A stretch of 64,000 nt of DNA, taken from contig JACKHM010000005.1 in the NCBI GenBank assembly GCA_020638995.1, positions 248,001 to 312,000 of the forward strand, given 5' to 3'. The stretch comes from Planctomycetaceae bacterium. Lineage in GTDB: Bacteria; Planctomycetota; Planctomycetia; Pirellulales; Pirellulaceae. The position numbers and the translations under genes were made by a program. Each line of letters opens with the position of its first letter. Positions within the stretch are counted from its first letter, which is position 1. Shown piece after piece: positions 36,760 to 46,926 of this stretch. The notes under the pieces are model-generated. The model was not told the origin of the DNA, did no database searches, and saw nothing but the letters and a program-made list of their open reading frames with translations.

Positions 36760-39606
36760 ATGAAGTTTCAGGAACTCATCATCCTACTTCCCTGTCACAG
36801 CCTGGAGGACTTCCCGCAGCACCATCAGGGAGATGATGCCGAGGGGTTGCTGGCGAACTGGACTGCTTTGTGGCACCCGGCGTTGATTGCCGGGGCAGGT
36901 GTTGCGCCAACGTGGTATCGTGTTGACGACCCACCGGAAGAGTTGAGCGATCGGCTGTTGTTGGTGCCATCTGTCAGTGCCGACCAACTCCCAACTGGAT
37001 TCGCTGACCGTGCGAAGTCGTCGGGGGCCTGCGTTGTCCGACGCGTGCAGGATCGTCCGGAAATCCTTCGTCGGGCGTTTGAGCATGCCGACGAGCTTGC
37101 TGCAAATATCGACGAGTCGCTGGTGTCCGACTTTCTCGCGCTCGGGTACTGCTTCCTGCAAGTGCAGTTACTGACTCGTCAAATGCGATACTCCAGTAAC
37201 TTGGACGAGGTGCATTTCAATGATCTGCTTGTGGCGGGTGCCGTGGCTGCTGCCGAAGGCGACGTGCAACTTGCCAACGACAAGTTGACTGCATGCTTCA
37301 ACCTCTTGGGTGAAGAACGAGATCACTACTACTCGGTCGACGCGTTCTTGATCGATCTTACGATGGTAACTCAAAATACCTTGGGTGCGTCGCTCCATCA
37401 CGAGCTTATGCAGAGTTCGGCGAGTAATCTGTTAATATCGGGCGAACTATGTGCCAAGCTTGCCGAGACCGAGGAAGAATCGCGTGCGGCGCTGGCGAAG
37501 GCGTTGACTAACGGGACCGTGGGCTTGATTAGTGGAGAAGACGTTGAGCGGCGCCTGCCGTTGCTGGGCTGTGAAACGATCCTCGCCGAATTGCTGCGAG
37601 GTCGTGCATCTGCTCAGTCCTCGCTCGGGCAAAACATCTCGGTCTACGGTCGCCGTCGCTTCGGTCTGACACCACTATTGCCGCAAGTGCTCGAGAAACT
37701 TGGCTTCACCGGTGCTTTGCACGCCACGATGGATGATGGTCGGTTCCCGCTGGGTACCCAGATAAAAACTCGTTGGGAAGGGACGGATGGGGCCGCGATC
37801 GACGCGATCGCCAGAGCGCCACTGGATGCCGCAAAGCCAGAGACATTTCTCAACTTGGCGACTAAGCTTGGCGAATCGATGGACATGGACCACGTTGCGA
37901 CGCTAATGTTCGCACACTGGCCAGGACATGCGAGCGTGTGGTACGAGGACTTGCGCCGCTGTGCAAAATACGGTTCCGCACTCGGCAAATTTGTAACCGT
38001 TAACGACTACTTTCGCGAAACCTACATGCCGGGGCATCTCGATCGCTTCGAGCCAGATCAATATCGTTCCCCGTATTTGAAGCAGTCAATTGTCCGCGCA
38101 GAAGCCGATCCGCTTTCAACCGTCCAACGCTATTGGAAACGAAACACGACGCTCGCGGCCATAAACTCGTTGTCGACGCTGGTCTCATTGGTGACCGAGC
38201 GCGAGGGCGAAACTGCTCCCAACAAGCTGAGACTAATGATCGATCACGCGGCAGACGACCCGGATTCGCACGACGTCGACGCACTGCTTGAATCGCGACT
38301 GACTGATGCCACCGCTGCCTTTGCGGCTTGTATTCCGCGGAGCAAAGACGCGCGAGAGTCAGGCTATTTGGTTATGAATCCCTTCAGCTTCGTACGTCGA
38401 ACTGGTGTCGAAGTACCCAAGTTGTCGGCGCTGCCGAAAATCGAAAAGCCGATCTATGCGGCCTCGGAATCTGCAACGACAAAATATGTCGTCGTCGACG
38501 TTCCGCCTATGGGCTTTGTGTGGGTGACGCCAGATAGTTCGCACGGAAAACAACGATCGTCACCGCTGCTGGCCGAAGACATGCGAGACCGCGACAACTT
38601 GGTCGTCATTCGGAACGAGTTTCTCGAAGCCACCATTAATCCGACGACCGGCGCGATGCAATCGCTGAAAGATTATGGCAAACGTGGCAATCGGCTCTCT
38701 CAGCAACTTGCGATGCGAGCCGCAGGAAAACGCGGCCAAGTCGGCCAGTCCTGGCAAGATCCGGATGAAAGGGCAGCGTACTCGGTCATGGCAGCCGACT
38801 TAGTTGAGGTCACTGCCGCGACGACGGCTTACGGCGAGGTTGCGGTCCGTGGTCGATTGTTGGATCGCGCGGGAAAGCTGCAAGCAAATTATCGTCAGAT
38901 CTTTCGACTGTGGCGTGGTACACGTGTGCTGCACTTGGAGATTGAGCTCGACCCGGCGATCGAGCCGGCAGCTGACCCTTGGAATGCCTACTACGCCTGC
39001 CGATTTGCTTGGGCGGACGAAACGGCAGAACTCTTCCGCGGTGTGAATCAAACGCGGCAAAAGGCCAATCGAAAGCAGCTGGACGCGCCGCTCTACATCG
39101 AGATCAATACGGGCGAAGTCCAAACGAGCATTCTCACGGGCGGCTTGCCTTACCACAAACGAATCGGCGACCGCATGCTTGATACGTTGTTGTCCGTCCG
39201 TGGCGAACGCCAGAAGACGTTTCACTTGGGACTCGGCGTCGACTTGCCGCAACCACACAACGAAGCGATCAGTTTGGTTGCCCCTGCAACGCACGTACAT
39301 CAAACTTCGGCGCCGCCCCAATCCGGCGAGTCAAGCTGGTTGTTCCACATCGACGCGCGAAGTGTTGTTGCGACGCACTGGGAACCGGTGCTTGATGCTG
39401 GTGCTGTTGTCGGTGTTCGCGTGCGTTTGCTGGAGACGAGTGGTCGGGCCGCTTGCGCGAGGCTCGCCGCGTTTCGCCCCGTTGGCTCCGCTCGATTGCT
39501 GGACTTCAACGGCCAATCGCGCGGTGAATGCCAGTTGAACGAAGGCCGTGTGCAGTTGGAGTTCTCGCCGGGCGAGTGGAGTGAAGTCGAGCTGCTTTGG
39601 GCGTGA
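36760..39606 (+). CDS. Large alpha-mannosidase-like (GH38-type) protein
   Basis: The 948-residue product has the overall plan of GH38 alpha-mannosidases. There is an N-terminal alpha/beta part, a middle domain around FAHWPGHASVWYEDL, and a C-terminal beta-sandwich opening with RNEFLEATINPTTGAMQSLK, the usual start of the mannosidase C-terminal domain. The classic zinc motif HxHxDxxW at the N-terminus is not present; the matching place reads LLPCHSLEDFP. Either a divergent active site or a lost activity is possible. There is no signal peptide, so it would act in the cytoplasm. It is followed 50 bp later by a small nucleotidyltransferase-fold gene. Confidence 0.65.
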   Translation: MKFQELIILLPCHSLEDFPQHHQGDDAEGLLANWTALWHPALIAGAGVAPTWYRVDDPPEELSDRLLLVPSVSADQLPTGFADRAKSSGACVVRRVQDRPEILRRAFEHADELAANIDESLVSDFLALGYCFLQVQLLTRQMRYSSNLDEVHFNDLLVAGAVAAAEGDVQLANDKLTACFNLLGEERDHYYSVDAFLIDLTMVTQNTLGASLHHELMQSSASNLLISGELCAKLAETEEESRAALAKALTNGTVGLISGEDVERRLPLLGCETILAELLRGRASAQSSLGQNISVYGRRRFGLTPLLPQVLEKLGFTGALHATMDDGRFPLGTQIKTRWEGTDGAAIDAIARAPLDAAKPETFLNLATKLGESMDMDHVATLMFAHWPGHASVWYEDLRRCAKYGSALGKFVTVNDYFRETYMPGHLDRFEPDQYRSPYLKQSIVRAEADPLSTVQRYWKRNTTLAAINSLSTLVSLVTEREGETAPNKLRLMIDHAADDPDSHDVDALLESRLTDATAAFAACIPRSKDARESGYLVMNPFSFVRRTGVEVPKLSALPKIEKPIYAASESATTKYVVVDVPPMGFVWVTPDSSHGKQRSSPLLAEDMRDRDNLVVIRNEFLEATINPTTGAMQSLKDYGKRGNRLSQQLAMRAAGKRGQVGQSWQDPDERAAYSVMAADLVEVTAATTAYGEVAVRGRLLDRAGKLQANYRQIFRLWRGTRVLHLEIELDPAIEPAADPWNAYYACRFAWADETAELFRGVNQTRQKANRKQLDAPLYIEINTGEVQTSILTGGLPYHKRIGDRMLDTLLSVRGERQKTFHLGLGVDLPQPHNEAISLVAPATHVHQTSAPPQSGESSWLFHIDARSVVATHWEPVLDAGAVVGVRVRLLETSGRAACARLAAFRPVGSARLLDFNGQSRGECQLNEGRVQLEFSPGEWSEVELLWA

Positions 39607-39656
39607 GTTTCGTTGGATCGAGCTAGGATTCATGTGCGGCTGCTGCCGTTAAACTA

Positions 39657-40274
39657 ATGGGCATGACACCAGAGCAAGCAAATGCCCTCGTTCGGGAGCA
39701 AGAACCATTTATCTTTGGCAGGATGTTTGGTGCCGTGGAGAAAGTTCGAGAGCGAATGGAACGGGCTTGTCAAGCGTTGGAAAACGCTGGCATTCTGTAT
39801 GCTGTGATCGGCGGTAATGCCGTGGCGGCTTGGGTCGCTACCAAAGATGACGGAGCCGTGCGGAATACTCGCGACGTTAATTTACTGCTGCGCGGCGAAG
39901 ACCTAGATCGCGCCACCGAGGCGATGCAGTCCGTCGGCTTCTATCGTGACAAGGTGATGGACGTGACTGTGTTCTTGGATGGCCCTGATGGCAAACCGAG
40001 CCAGGGAGTGCATATCCTGCGTGCGGAACAGAAAGTGAAAGAGACCTACGCCAGTCCAGCGCCGCGAATCGACCAATCGATCATGATCGAAGGCAAACGA
40101 ATCGTGGAGTTGGAAGAACTGGTCCGCATGAAGTTGAACAGTTATCGCGACAAAGACCGCACGCATTTGCGTGACATGATCGGCGTCGGACTGATCGACG
40201 AGAATTGGCCTAGCCGCTTCGAGTCGCCGCTTGACGAACGTTTGCAGACACTACTGGACGATCCTGAAGGCTAG
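39657..40274 (+). CDS. Nucleotidyltransferase-fold protein (MNT/AbiEii-like)
   Basis: The 205-residue product contains ILYAVIGGNAVAAWVA and, about 25 residues later, TRDVNLLLRG. These are the glycine motif and the metal-binding strand of small nucleotidyltransferases, which normally read GG/GS and then D-x-D. Here the second Asp is Asn, so catalysis is uncertain. A helical C-terminus (VELEELVRMKLNSYRDKDR) is also typical of the AbiEii/DUF6036-like group. The start could also be 6 bp downstream. No antitoxin-like partner is adjacent. Confidence 0.75.
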   Translation: MGMTPEQANALVREQEPFIFGRMFGAVEKVRERMERACQALENAGILYAVIGGNAVAAWVATKDDGAVRNTRDVNLLLRGEDLDRATEAMQSVGFYRDKVMDVTVFLDGPDGKPSQGVHILRAEQKVKETYASPAPRIDQSIMIEGKRIVELEELVRMKLNSYRDKDRTHLRDMIGVGLIDENWPSRFESPLDERLQTLLDDPEG

Positions 40275-40458
40275 CGACTTGACAGATCGGGCCGTGCCCC
40301 TTCTGTTAACTTCGGCAAGGTGAGTGGAGATTCCCTGTGCGTTGCGCGACAGGGCGGTCAGTGATTGCGAAGGACGAATTCTCGTCTTCATTTGGAGCAG
40401 GTGTGAAGTGGTGCAAAATCGCGACTTCTGCGAGCTTTATAAGTAGGAGGGAAACAAA

Positions 40459-41549
40459 GTGCTTTCTCGTTCGCCACTTCAAGCCGCTGGACCAGATCGT
40501 CGAGCTTTTACGCTCGTCGAACTGCTGGTGGTGATTGCTATTATCGGAATCCTCGTGGCGATCTTGTTACCTGCCGTGCAGGCAGCGAGAGAGGCAGCGC
40601 GACGTATGTCGTGTGGCAACAATCTCAAGCAGCTTGGGCTTGCACTGCAACTCTACCATGATGTGCATAAGACGTTTCCGCCAGGGATGATTGCGGGAGA
40701 CGCTGCAAAATACGGGCACGACCATAACAAGGCGTATCGAGGTTTTGCATGGGGAGCTCTCATCTTGCCATTTCTCGAAGAAGAGGCGTTGCATCAGCAG
40801 ATCGACTTTAACATCGGGGCAACGCAATGGCCCACTTTCCCTCCTTCCACAAACGCAAATGAGATTTTGCTAACAAGTATCGTGATGCCTAAGTTTCTCT
40901 GTCCATCAGATCCGCGCTCACCAAGTGATTTGACTTACGTTCCAGCGTTTAACGCTGGTGCTGCCAGCTACGTCGGAAACTTTGGCTCTAGCGGCTACAT
41001 TCCCGCGGTGGGTGCAAGCCAAAACGTGCCCTGGCCCGTGGCGTAGGCGGCTACGTGAATTCACAACTCAAATGGAAAGGAGAGAATGTGCGCGGAGTCG
41101 GACCTCTTTTCAACAACAGTCGCTTCAGCATGCGGGACATCCTCGATGGCACCAGCACGACGGCGTTTATCGGTGAGAGGCGAGGCGATTTATCGCGTCC
41201 GCCGAACTCACCAGTTTCTTACAATCTCACCCCAGGACAAGCGTTTTGGAGTCATGGTGACGGGCAGTTTCATGTGCTTGCGAGTGCGTATTACAAGCCG
41301 AACAAGTGCGACCGACACACGCCTCAATCACTGTGGGGAGAGTGCATAGGAACATTCAGCAGTTTGCACCCTGGTGGATTGCTGGTGTGTTTGATGGACG
41401 GCTCGGTTCGGTTCATTAGCGACACGATCGACAGCGCTGATGAAGCGGCAATCGATGCGATTCCTGATATTCGCAGTCCTGGAAATGTCTACGGCGTCTG
41501 GCAAGCGATCTGTGTAATTAACGATGGCATCGTCGTCGGCGAGTTTTGA
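40459..41549 (+). pseudogene. Frameshifted DUF1559 prepilin-like gene
   Basis: AGGAGG stands 8 bases before a GTG at 40,459. The frame then encodes AFTLVELLVVIAIIGILVAI, the prepilin-type methylation and anchor segment, and the DUF1559 start LPAVQAAREAARR. It stops at 41,046. The family continues in the next frame from about 41,040 with FNNSRFSMRDILDGTSTTAFIGER and the C-terminal H-x9-DG motif (HPGGLLVCLMDG), ending at 41,549. The shift is equal to one missing base near 41,000-41,040. A sequencing error or a true pseudogene both fit. Intact homologues are major secreted or pilin-like proteins of planctomycetes. Confidence 0.85.
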
Positions 41550-41590
41550 AGAAGGATTCATTTCGGTTGCGTCGAAGCCACACCGACGCG

Positions 41591-41908
41591 TCACGCACGA
41601 TCGACGATGTCGCTGATCGGAAAGATGCGGATTCGCAGCCAGCGAGCTAAGTCGGGCAATATTTCTTCGTGGACCCAATAGGCGGTTCGTCGGTCGGGCT
41701 GATCGTCGTCGGTTTCAAGAAAGACGGGCACGCCGCGTTTACTCGATAACACTTGAACTTTGGCGTAGATCGCGGGGCTCTTCACAGGAAAGCGGCGGTA
41801 TCCAGGCGGAACCGATTCGCTTGACATGACACGAATGGTTTGTGTCAGCGCCTTTTCATGTTCGCGATTGCTCGCTTGCCGAATGGGTTCGAGGGCTTTT
41901 CGGTGCAC
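41591..41908 (-). CDS. Small hypothetical protein
   Basis: The 105-residue frame starts with GTG; an internal ATG at 41,824 (MSSESVPPGYRRFPVKSPAI) is another candidate. Coding-like sequence without a start seems to continue a little upstream of the GTG (HFGNWITVHRKA), so the real start may be an unusual codon or the gene may be shortened. The C-terminus has WVHEEILPDLARWLRI. No signal peptide, no recognised family and no clear ribosome-binding site. Confidence 0.45.
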   Translation of the reverse strand: MHRKALEPIRQASNREHEKALTQTIRVMSSESVPPGYRRFPVKSPAIYAKVQVLSSKRGVPVFLETDDDQPDRRTAYWVHEEILPDLARWLRIRIFPISDIVDRA

Positions 41909-42152
41909 GGTGATCCAGTTTCCGAAATGTGATTCAAGTAGCGGGCCTCTCGACTCACCGGATTATTGCCGACTTGCTGAAATCGACAAGGGAAGCGTCG
42001 ATTCGTTTAACAATACGAGTTCGAGTATAACTTGAATCGAACGGATTTGACCCTCTAATGACGCTCTGGTTAAATGGAGCTATCCCGCCCTCGCGGACGG
42101 ACCTGCCGCGAGCCTCCACCTGCCACGACTTGAAAACTTTGGAGTTCCATTC

Positions 42153-45100
42153 ATGCGATCGGCGTCCACAATCGCAATCGCGTTCGTCTTTCTCAAATTC
42201 TCGTCGCTGATGGCGGATGATGCGAAATCGCTGCCGCCTGCGGTCGAACGCCAAGTCGATTTCGTCGCGGATGTGCAACCAATCCTGCGAAAGACTTGCT
42301 ACTCGTGTCATGGTGCCGAAGAGCAAGAGGCGGGGTTGCGGCTTGATGTGAAGGCCCGGGCGCTCGAAGGAGGCGACGGTGGCAAAAGTATCGTCCCCGG
42401 CGACAGTGCGAAGAGTCGTTTGATCACTCTGGTTGCCGGACTGGATGAAGACACGGGTATCATGCCGCCGGAAGGGGAGGGGACTCCGTTGACACCGGAA
42501 CAGATCGCCTTGCTGCGAGCTTGGATCGATCAAGGTGCGAATTGGCCTGAGGACGCCGACGTTGCCGCCGCCGAGTCGACTCATTGGTCGTTTCAACCGA
42601 TCGCGAATCCAACGCCGCCGACGCCGAAGGAAATTAAGTGGGTGAAGAACCCGATTGATGCGTTCATCCTGAATCGCCTCGAAGCCAAGGGAATTCGCCC
42701 GTCGGAGGAAGCGTCGCGAGAAACCTTATTACGACGGGTTTACCTTGACCTGTTGGGACTGCCGCCTTCGCCGCTGGAACTGGATTCGTACTTGCGGGAT
42801 TCACGTCCTGATGCCTACGACCGGATGGTGGAAAGGGTCTTGGCATCGCCGCACTACGGGGAACGCTGGGGGAGGCATTGGCTTGATCTTGCTCGTTATG
42901 CAGACAGCGATGGTTACGAGAAAGATCGGGCTCGACCCCATGCGTGGCGGTATCGCAATTGGGTGATAGACGCCTTGAATGCGGATCTATCGTACGAGCA
43001 ATTCAGTATCGAGCAAATTGCAGGCGACATGCTGTCCGAAGCGACGCTCGATCAGAAAGTTGCCAGCGGCTTCCACCGTAATACACTGCACAACACCGAA
43101 GGCGGGACAGATCAAGAGGAAGATCGGGTCAAGAAGACTGTCGATCGGACCAACACCGTTGGGGCAATTTGGCTTGGGTTGACGGTGGGCTGCGCCCAAT
43201 GCCACTCCCACAAGTACGATCCACTCACGCAGCGCGAATACTATCAGCTGTACGCATTCTTCAATGACATCAACGAGACGGATATCGATGCGCCGCTACC
43301 GATGGATCAAGAGCGATTTCGGTTGGCGAAGGCGGCACATGACGCAGAGCACGCGAAGCTGACCGCGGCGGTCAATGACTACGAAACCAACCAACTGGCG
43401 AAAGCGCAGGCCGCTTGGGAAGCGGTTGTCGTCAAAGATGCTGTCGTCTGGCAAACAATTGAGCCCACTTCGGTCACCTCGAAGCACGGCGCCACCCTTC
43501 AACCACAAGGTGATGGCTCGTGGCTTGCGACAGGTAAGAACGAAGTCTCCGATGTGTACACTGTCGAAACGAACATTCGCGAGCAGCGTGTTACGGCCAT
43601 ACGATTGGAAGTTCTGCCTGACAAGAGTCTTGTGAAAGATGGGCCAGGTCGAGCTGATAATGGAAACTTCGTATTAACGACGTTTAGCCTGTTGGCTTCT
43701 TCTTCCAACGGGGACGAAACGCCGACACCCGTGGAATTGGCCAATGCGAAAGCGGACTTCTCGCAAAACGATTGGCAAGTTGAAAAGGCGGTAAATGATG
43801 ATCCTGTTGATGGTTGGGCGGTGAGTCCCGAGGTCGGTAAGAGGCACGTCGCCGTCTTCGAATTGAAAGAGGCAATTCAGTCTGCGGCTGGCGTGAAGCT
43901 GACATTTCTTTTGGATCAAACCTACAACCGGGGAAATTCACATAACATCGGGCGGTTCCGATTGTCTTATAGCTCTGGACAACTTCCCGCCCCGCTCGAA
44001 GGCTTGCCTGCCGACATCGCCAGCGCGTTGGCGAAACGATCCGAGGAGCGAACTGATGATCAGGTAAAGCGAATTGCAAAGTACTTCCGCTCGGTTGATC
44101 CGGAACTTGCACGATTGAACCAGATCGTTACGGATCACGCCAAGCAGGCACCGGCATCGTCTGGGGTCAAGGCTCAGACGGTTGTTCAGGTGTCGGAGCC
44201 ACGCCAGGCCAAGATTCATATTCGCGGAGACTTTTTGAATCCAGGCGAGCCGGTGGTGGCGCTGACGCCAGCGGTCTTGCCGGGCATGGAGGTCGATGAG
44301 GTGAAGTACGGTCGTCTAGATTTTGCTCGTTGGTTGTTTGCGGAAGACAATCCTTTGACCGCGAGAGTGACTGTCAATCGAACTTGGCAGCGGATTTTTG
44401 GTCGTGGAATTGTCAACTCGGTAGATGATTTCGGCACGCAAGGCGAAACGCCATCTCATCCAGAGTTATTGGATTGGCTCGCGAGCGAATTCCGACGACA
44501 AGGTTGGAGTTTGAAGCAGCTGCACCGATTAATTGTGAACTCCTCGACTTATCGCCAATCGTCTGCGTTTCGTTCGGAACTAGTCGAAATCGACCCTGAG
44601 AACATTCTGCTCGCACGCCAACAGCGACGGCGCGTCGAAGCGGAAACGATTCGTGATCTCGCGCTGGCGGCAAGCGGACTGCTGGACTCGCGACTTGGCG
44701 GTCCGAGTGTACGGCCGCCTCAGCCTGCCGAATACTCGAGTCTAACGTACGCGAACAGCGCCAAATGGCAAGTCAGTAAAGGAGGTGACGCGTATCGCCG
44801 TGGGCTGTATACGTTCTTTCAGCGGACCTCTCCGTATCCAATGTTAATGACGTTCGATTCACCTGATTCGACGGAATGTTGTGCTCAACGCAGCCTTAGC
44901 AACACGCCGTTACAAGCGCTGACGCTTTGGAACGATCCTGCATTTTACGAGTGCGCCCAGGCACTTGGCAGCCGCGTTGTGGCCGAAGTGCCGCCGGTTG
45001 GCGACTCTTTGGCAACGACTCGCCAGCGAGCTAAGTATGCATTCGCACTCTGCCTTTCGCGTTTCCCCTCGGAGGAAGAGTTGCTGGATGTCATTCGTTT

Positions 45101-45263
45101 GTTTGAAGATCAACGATCACGTTTGAGCAACGACTCCGAGGCCGCCAAGTTGATCATCGGGAAGCAGGTTCTAACCGAGCAAACTGCGCCGGCGGAACTA
45201 GCTGCGTGGATTATCGTGGGAAGAACACTAATAAATCTTGATGAATTCATCACACGGGAGTGA
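42153..45263 (+). CDS. Planctomycete cytochrome c / DUF1549 / DUF1553 protein
   Basis: The 1036-residue product has a signal peptide (STIAIAFVFLKFSSLMA) and a C-type haem site CYSCHG at residues 49-54 in a PSCyt1 domain. A PSCyt2 (DUF1549) domain follows around RRVYLDLLGLPPSPLELDSY, with a second CxxCH (GCAQCHSHKYDP). The C-terminal PSD1 (DUF1553) domain contains RVTVNRTWQRIFGRGIV. It is therefore an exported protein whose haem would be attached by the CcsBA system. The DUF1501 gene follows 42 bp later, the usual planctomycete pairing. The substrate is unknown; many such genes lie near sulfatases and polysaccharide genes. Confidence 0.96.
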   Translation: MRSASTIAIAFVFLKFSSLMADDAKSLPPAVERQVDFVADVQPILRKTCYSCHGAEEQEAGLRLDVKARALEGGDGGKSIVPGDSAKSRLITLVAGLDEDTGIMPPEGEGTPLTPEQIALLRAWIDQGANWPEDADVAAAESTHWSFQPIANPTPPTPKEIKWVKNPIDAFILNRLEAKGIRPSEEASRETLLRRVYLDLLGLPPSPLELDSYLRDSRPDAYDRMVERVLASPHYGERWGRHWLDLARYADSDGYEKDRARPHAWRYRNWVIDALNADLSYEQFSIEQIAGDMLSEATLDQKVASGFHRNTLHNTEGGTDQEEDRVKKTVDRTNTVGAIWLGLTVGCAQCHSHKYDPLTQREYYQLYAFFNDINETDIDAPLPMDQERFRLAKAAHDAEHAKLTAAVNDYETNQLAKAQAAWEAVVVKDAVVWQTIEPTSVTSKHGATLQPQGDGSWLATGKNEVSDVYTVETNIREQRVTAIRLEVLPDKSLVKDGPGRADNGNFVLTTFSLLASSSNGDETPTPVELANAKADFSQNDWQVEKAVNDDPVDGWAVSPEVGKRHVAVFELKEAIQSAAGVKLTFLLDQTYNRGNSHNIGRFRLSYSSGQLPAPLEGLPADIASALAKRSEERTDDQVKRIAKYFRSVDPELARLNQIVTDHAKQAPASSGVKAQTVVQVSEPRQAKIHIRGDFLNPGEPVVALTPAVLPGMEVDEVKYGRLDFARWLFAEDNPLTARVTVNRTWQRIFGRGIVNSVDDFGTQGETPSHPELLDWLASEFRRQGWSLKQLHRLIVNSSTYRQSSAFRSELVEIDPENILLARQQRRRVEAETIRDLALAASGLLDSRLGGPSVRPPQPAEYSSLTYANSAKWQVSKGGDAYRRGLYTFFQRTSPYPMLMTFDSPDSTECCAQRSLSNTPLQALTLWNDPAFYECAQALGSRVVAEVPPVGDSLATTRQRAKYAFALCLSRFPSEEELLDVIRLFEDQRSRLSNDSEAAKLIIGKQVLTEQTAPAELAAWIIVGRTLINLDEFITRE

Positions 45264-45305
45264 CCTCTCACCCAGCAGGCACTCTTTCAATCGAGGATCT
45301 TACAG

Positions 45306-46784
45306 ATGCACTTCAACGACCTAACCTGGGAACGCACTCGGCGGAGTTTTTTGACGTCCAGCGCGTCGGGACTGGGTGCCGCCGCTCTGGGAAGTTTGCT
45401 ACAGCAAGATGGTTTGCTTGCCAGTAGCACAGCTGCAAATCCGTTAGCGCCCAAAGCGTCGCCGCTACCCGCGAAGGCCAAGCAATGTATTTTCATCCTG
45501 CCCGCGGGGGCGCCCAGCCATCTCGATCTGTTTGATCCGAAGCCCAAGCTTCGTGAGTTGCATGGCCAGAAGCCGCCTGCCTCGCTGATCGAAAATGTCC
45601 GATTCGCATTCGTCAAGAAAGAGACAGCGGTGCTTGCCGGAAGTGCGAGAGAGTTTCGTAAGCACGGCGAGTGTGGCATGGAATTATCGGATTTCCTGCC
45701 ACACCTTGGCAGTTGTGCCGACGACCTATGCTTGGTCCGCTCGATGCACACTGATGCCTTCAATCATCATCCAGCACAATTAATGTTGTGCAGTGGTGTT
45801 CCGCGGTTTGGACGACCGAGCATGGGGTCTTGGCTCACTTATGGGCTAGGAAGCGAAGCAAATAACTTACCCGGCTACGTCGTGTTAACGGCAGGGCGCG
45901 GGAGCAGTGGAGGTGTTTCCAACTGGTCCAGCGGCTTCTTGCCATCGACTTACGAGGGCGTCGTGTTTCGTAGCGAAGGTGAACCGGTATTGAACTTGAA
46001 TAATCCTCCCGGGATCGACCGCGATGTGCAGCAGCAGGGACTGGAGACGCTCGGCAGGCTCAATCGTCGACGATTCGATCAAGTGCAGGATCCTGAGATC
46101 GCCAGTCGTATATCGTCTTACGAACTCGCCTTCCGAATGCAGGCGTCGGCTCCGGAACTGATCGATTTGTCCGGCGAGACACAATCCACATTGGACGCTT
46201 ACGGCGTTACTCGTAAAGAGCCGGACAAGTTCAACTTCCGCGGCGGCGGTCCGAATGTCTACAAACAGTTTGCAACAAACTGTGTTCTGGCGAGGCGGAT
46301 GATCGAACGTGGTGTTCGTTTTGTAACGCTCGTCCATGCTTCGTGGGATCATCACAGCAACATCGACGAAGAACTCGGCTACAACGCAGCCATGGCGGAC
46401 CAACCCATCGCTGCGTTGATACAAGATCTCAAACAGCGCGGGTTGTTGGACTCGACACTAGTCGTGTTTGCTGGCGAGTTCGGTCGCACCCCGTTGTGGG
46501 AAAACCGTGGCGGGAACCAAACGGCAGTTGTGGGGCGAGACCACCATCCGTCGGCGTTCAGCGTACTGATGGCTGGCGGCGGAATCAAAGGCGGTCAGGT
46601 CCACGGTGAAACCGACGAGATTGGCTGGTCGCCCGTGAAAGATCCGGTCCATGTGAATGATTTTCACGCCACGATCTTGCATCTTTTCGGTTTCGATCAC
46701 TTGCGTTTCTCGCACAAATTCAAAGGCCTGGATGTGCGGCTGACCGACCAAGGCGGAAAGATCATTCGACCGCTGCTTGCGTAG
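45306..46784 (+). CDS. DUF1501 protein with Tat-like signal
   Basis: The 492-residue product starts with TRRSFLTSSASGLGAAALGS, a twin-arginine signal followed by a hydrophobic core. This suggests folded export. The sequence has the DUF1501 (sulfatase-fold-like) marks PAGAPSHLDLFDPKP, HTDAFNHHPAQ and FAGEFGRTP near the end. DUF1501 proteins belong to the alkaline-phosphatase superfamily by fold, but the activity is unproven. The gene is 42 bp after the cytochrome/DUF1553 gene and the two are presumably one transcript. Confidence 0.95.
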   Translation: MHFNDLTWERTRRSFLTSSASGLGAAALGSLLQQDGLLASSTAANPLAPKASPLPAKAKQCIFILPAGAPSHLDLFDPKPKLRELHGQKPPASLIENVRFAFVKKETAVLAGSAREFRKHGECGMELSDFLPHLGSCADDLCLVRSMHTDAFNHHPAQLMLCSGVPRFGRPSMGSWLTYGLGSEANNLPGYVVLTAGRGSSGGVSNWSSGFLPSTYEGVVFRSEGEPVLNLNNPPGIDRDVQQQGLETLGRLNRRRFDQVQDPEIASRISSYELAFRMQASAPELIDLSGETQSTLDAYGVTRKEPDKFNFRGGGPNVYKQFATNCVLARRMIERGVRFVTLVHASWDHHSNIDEELGYNAAMADQPIAALIQDLKQRGLLDSTLVVFAGEFGRTPLWENRGGNQTAVVGRDHHPSAFSVLMAGGGIKGGQVHGETDEIGWSPVKDPVHVNDFHATILHLFGFDHLRFSHKFKGLDVRLTDQGGKIIRPLLA

Positions 46785-46926
46785 TCGCGATTGTTTCTCC
46801 GTGACAATCTCGCTCCGTCGAGAGGTAGCCCCATGCGCCAGTTTCAAACCTCGAACGCGCGCGGTGCGGATTTGGTCCAGCAATACGGCGAAACGCTAAA
46901 CGGTTTCTAAAATCAGACTCTAATGT

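Noticed and set aside
41055..41549. Separate gene starting at a GTG
   Set aside because: Its sequence continues the DUF1559 family from the frame before it and it has no ribosome-binding site; treated as the second half of a frameshifted gene.
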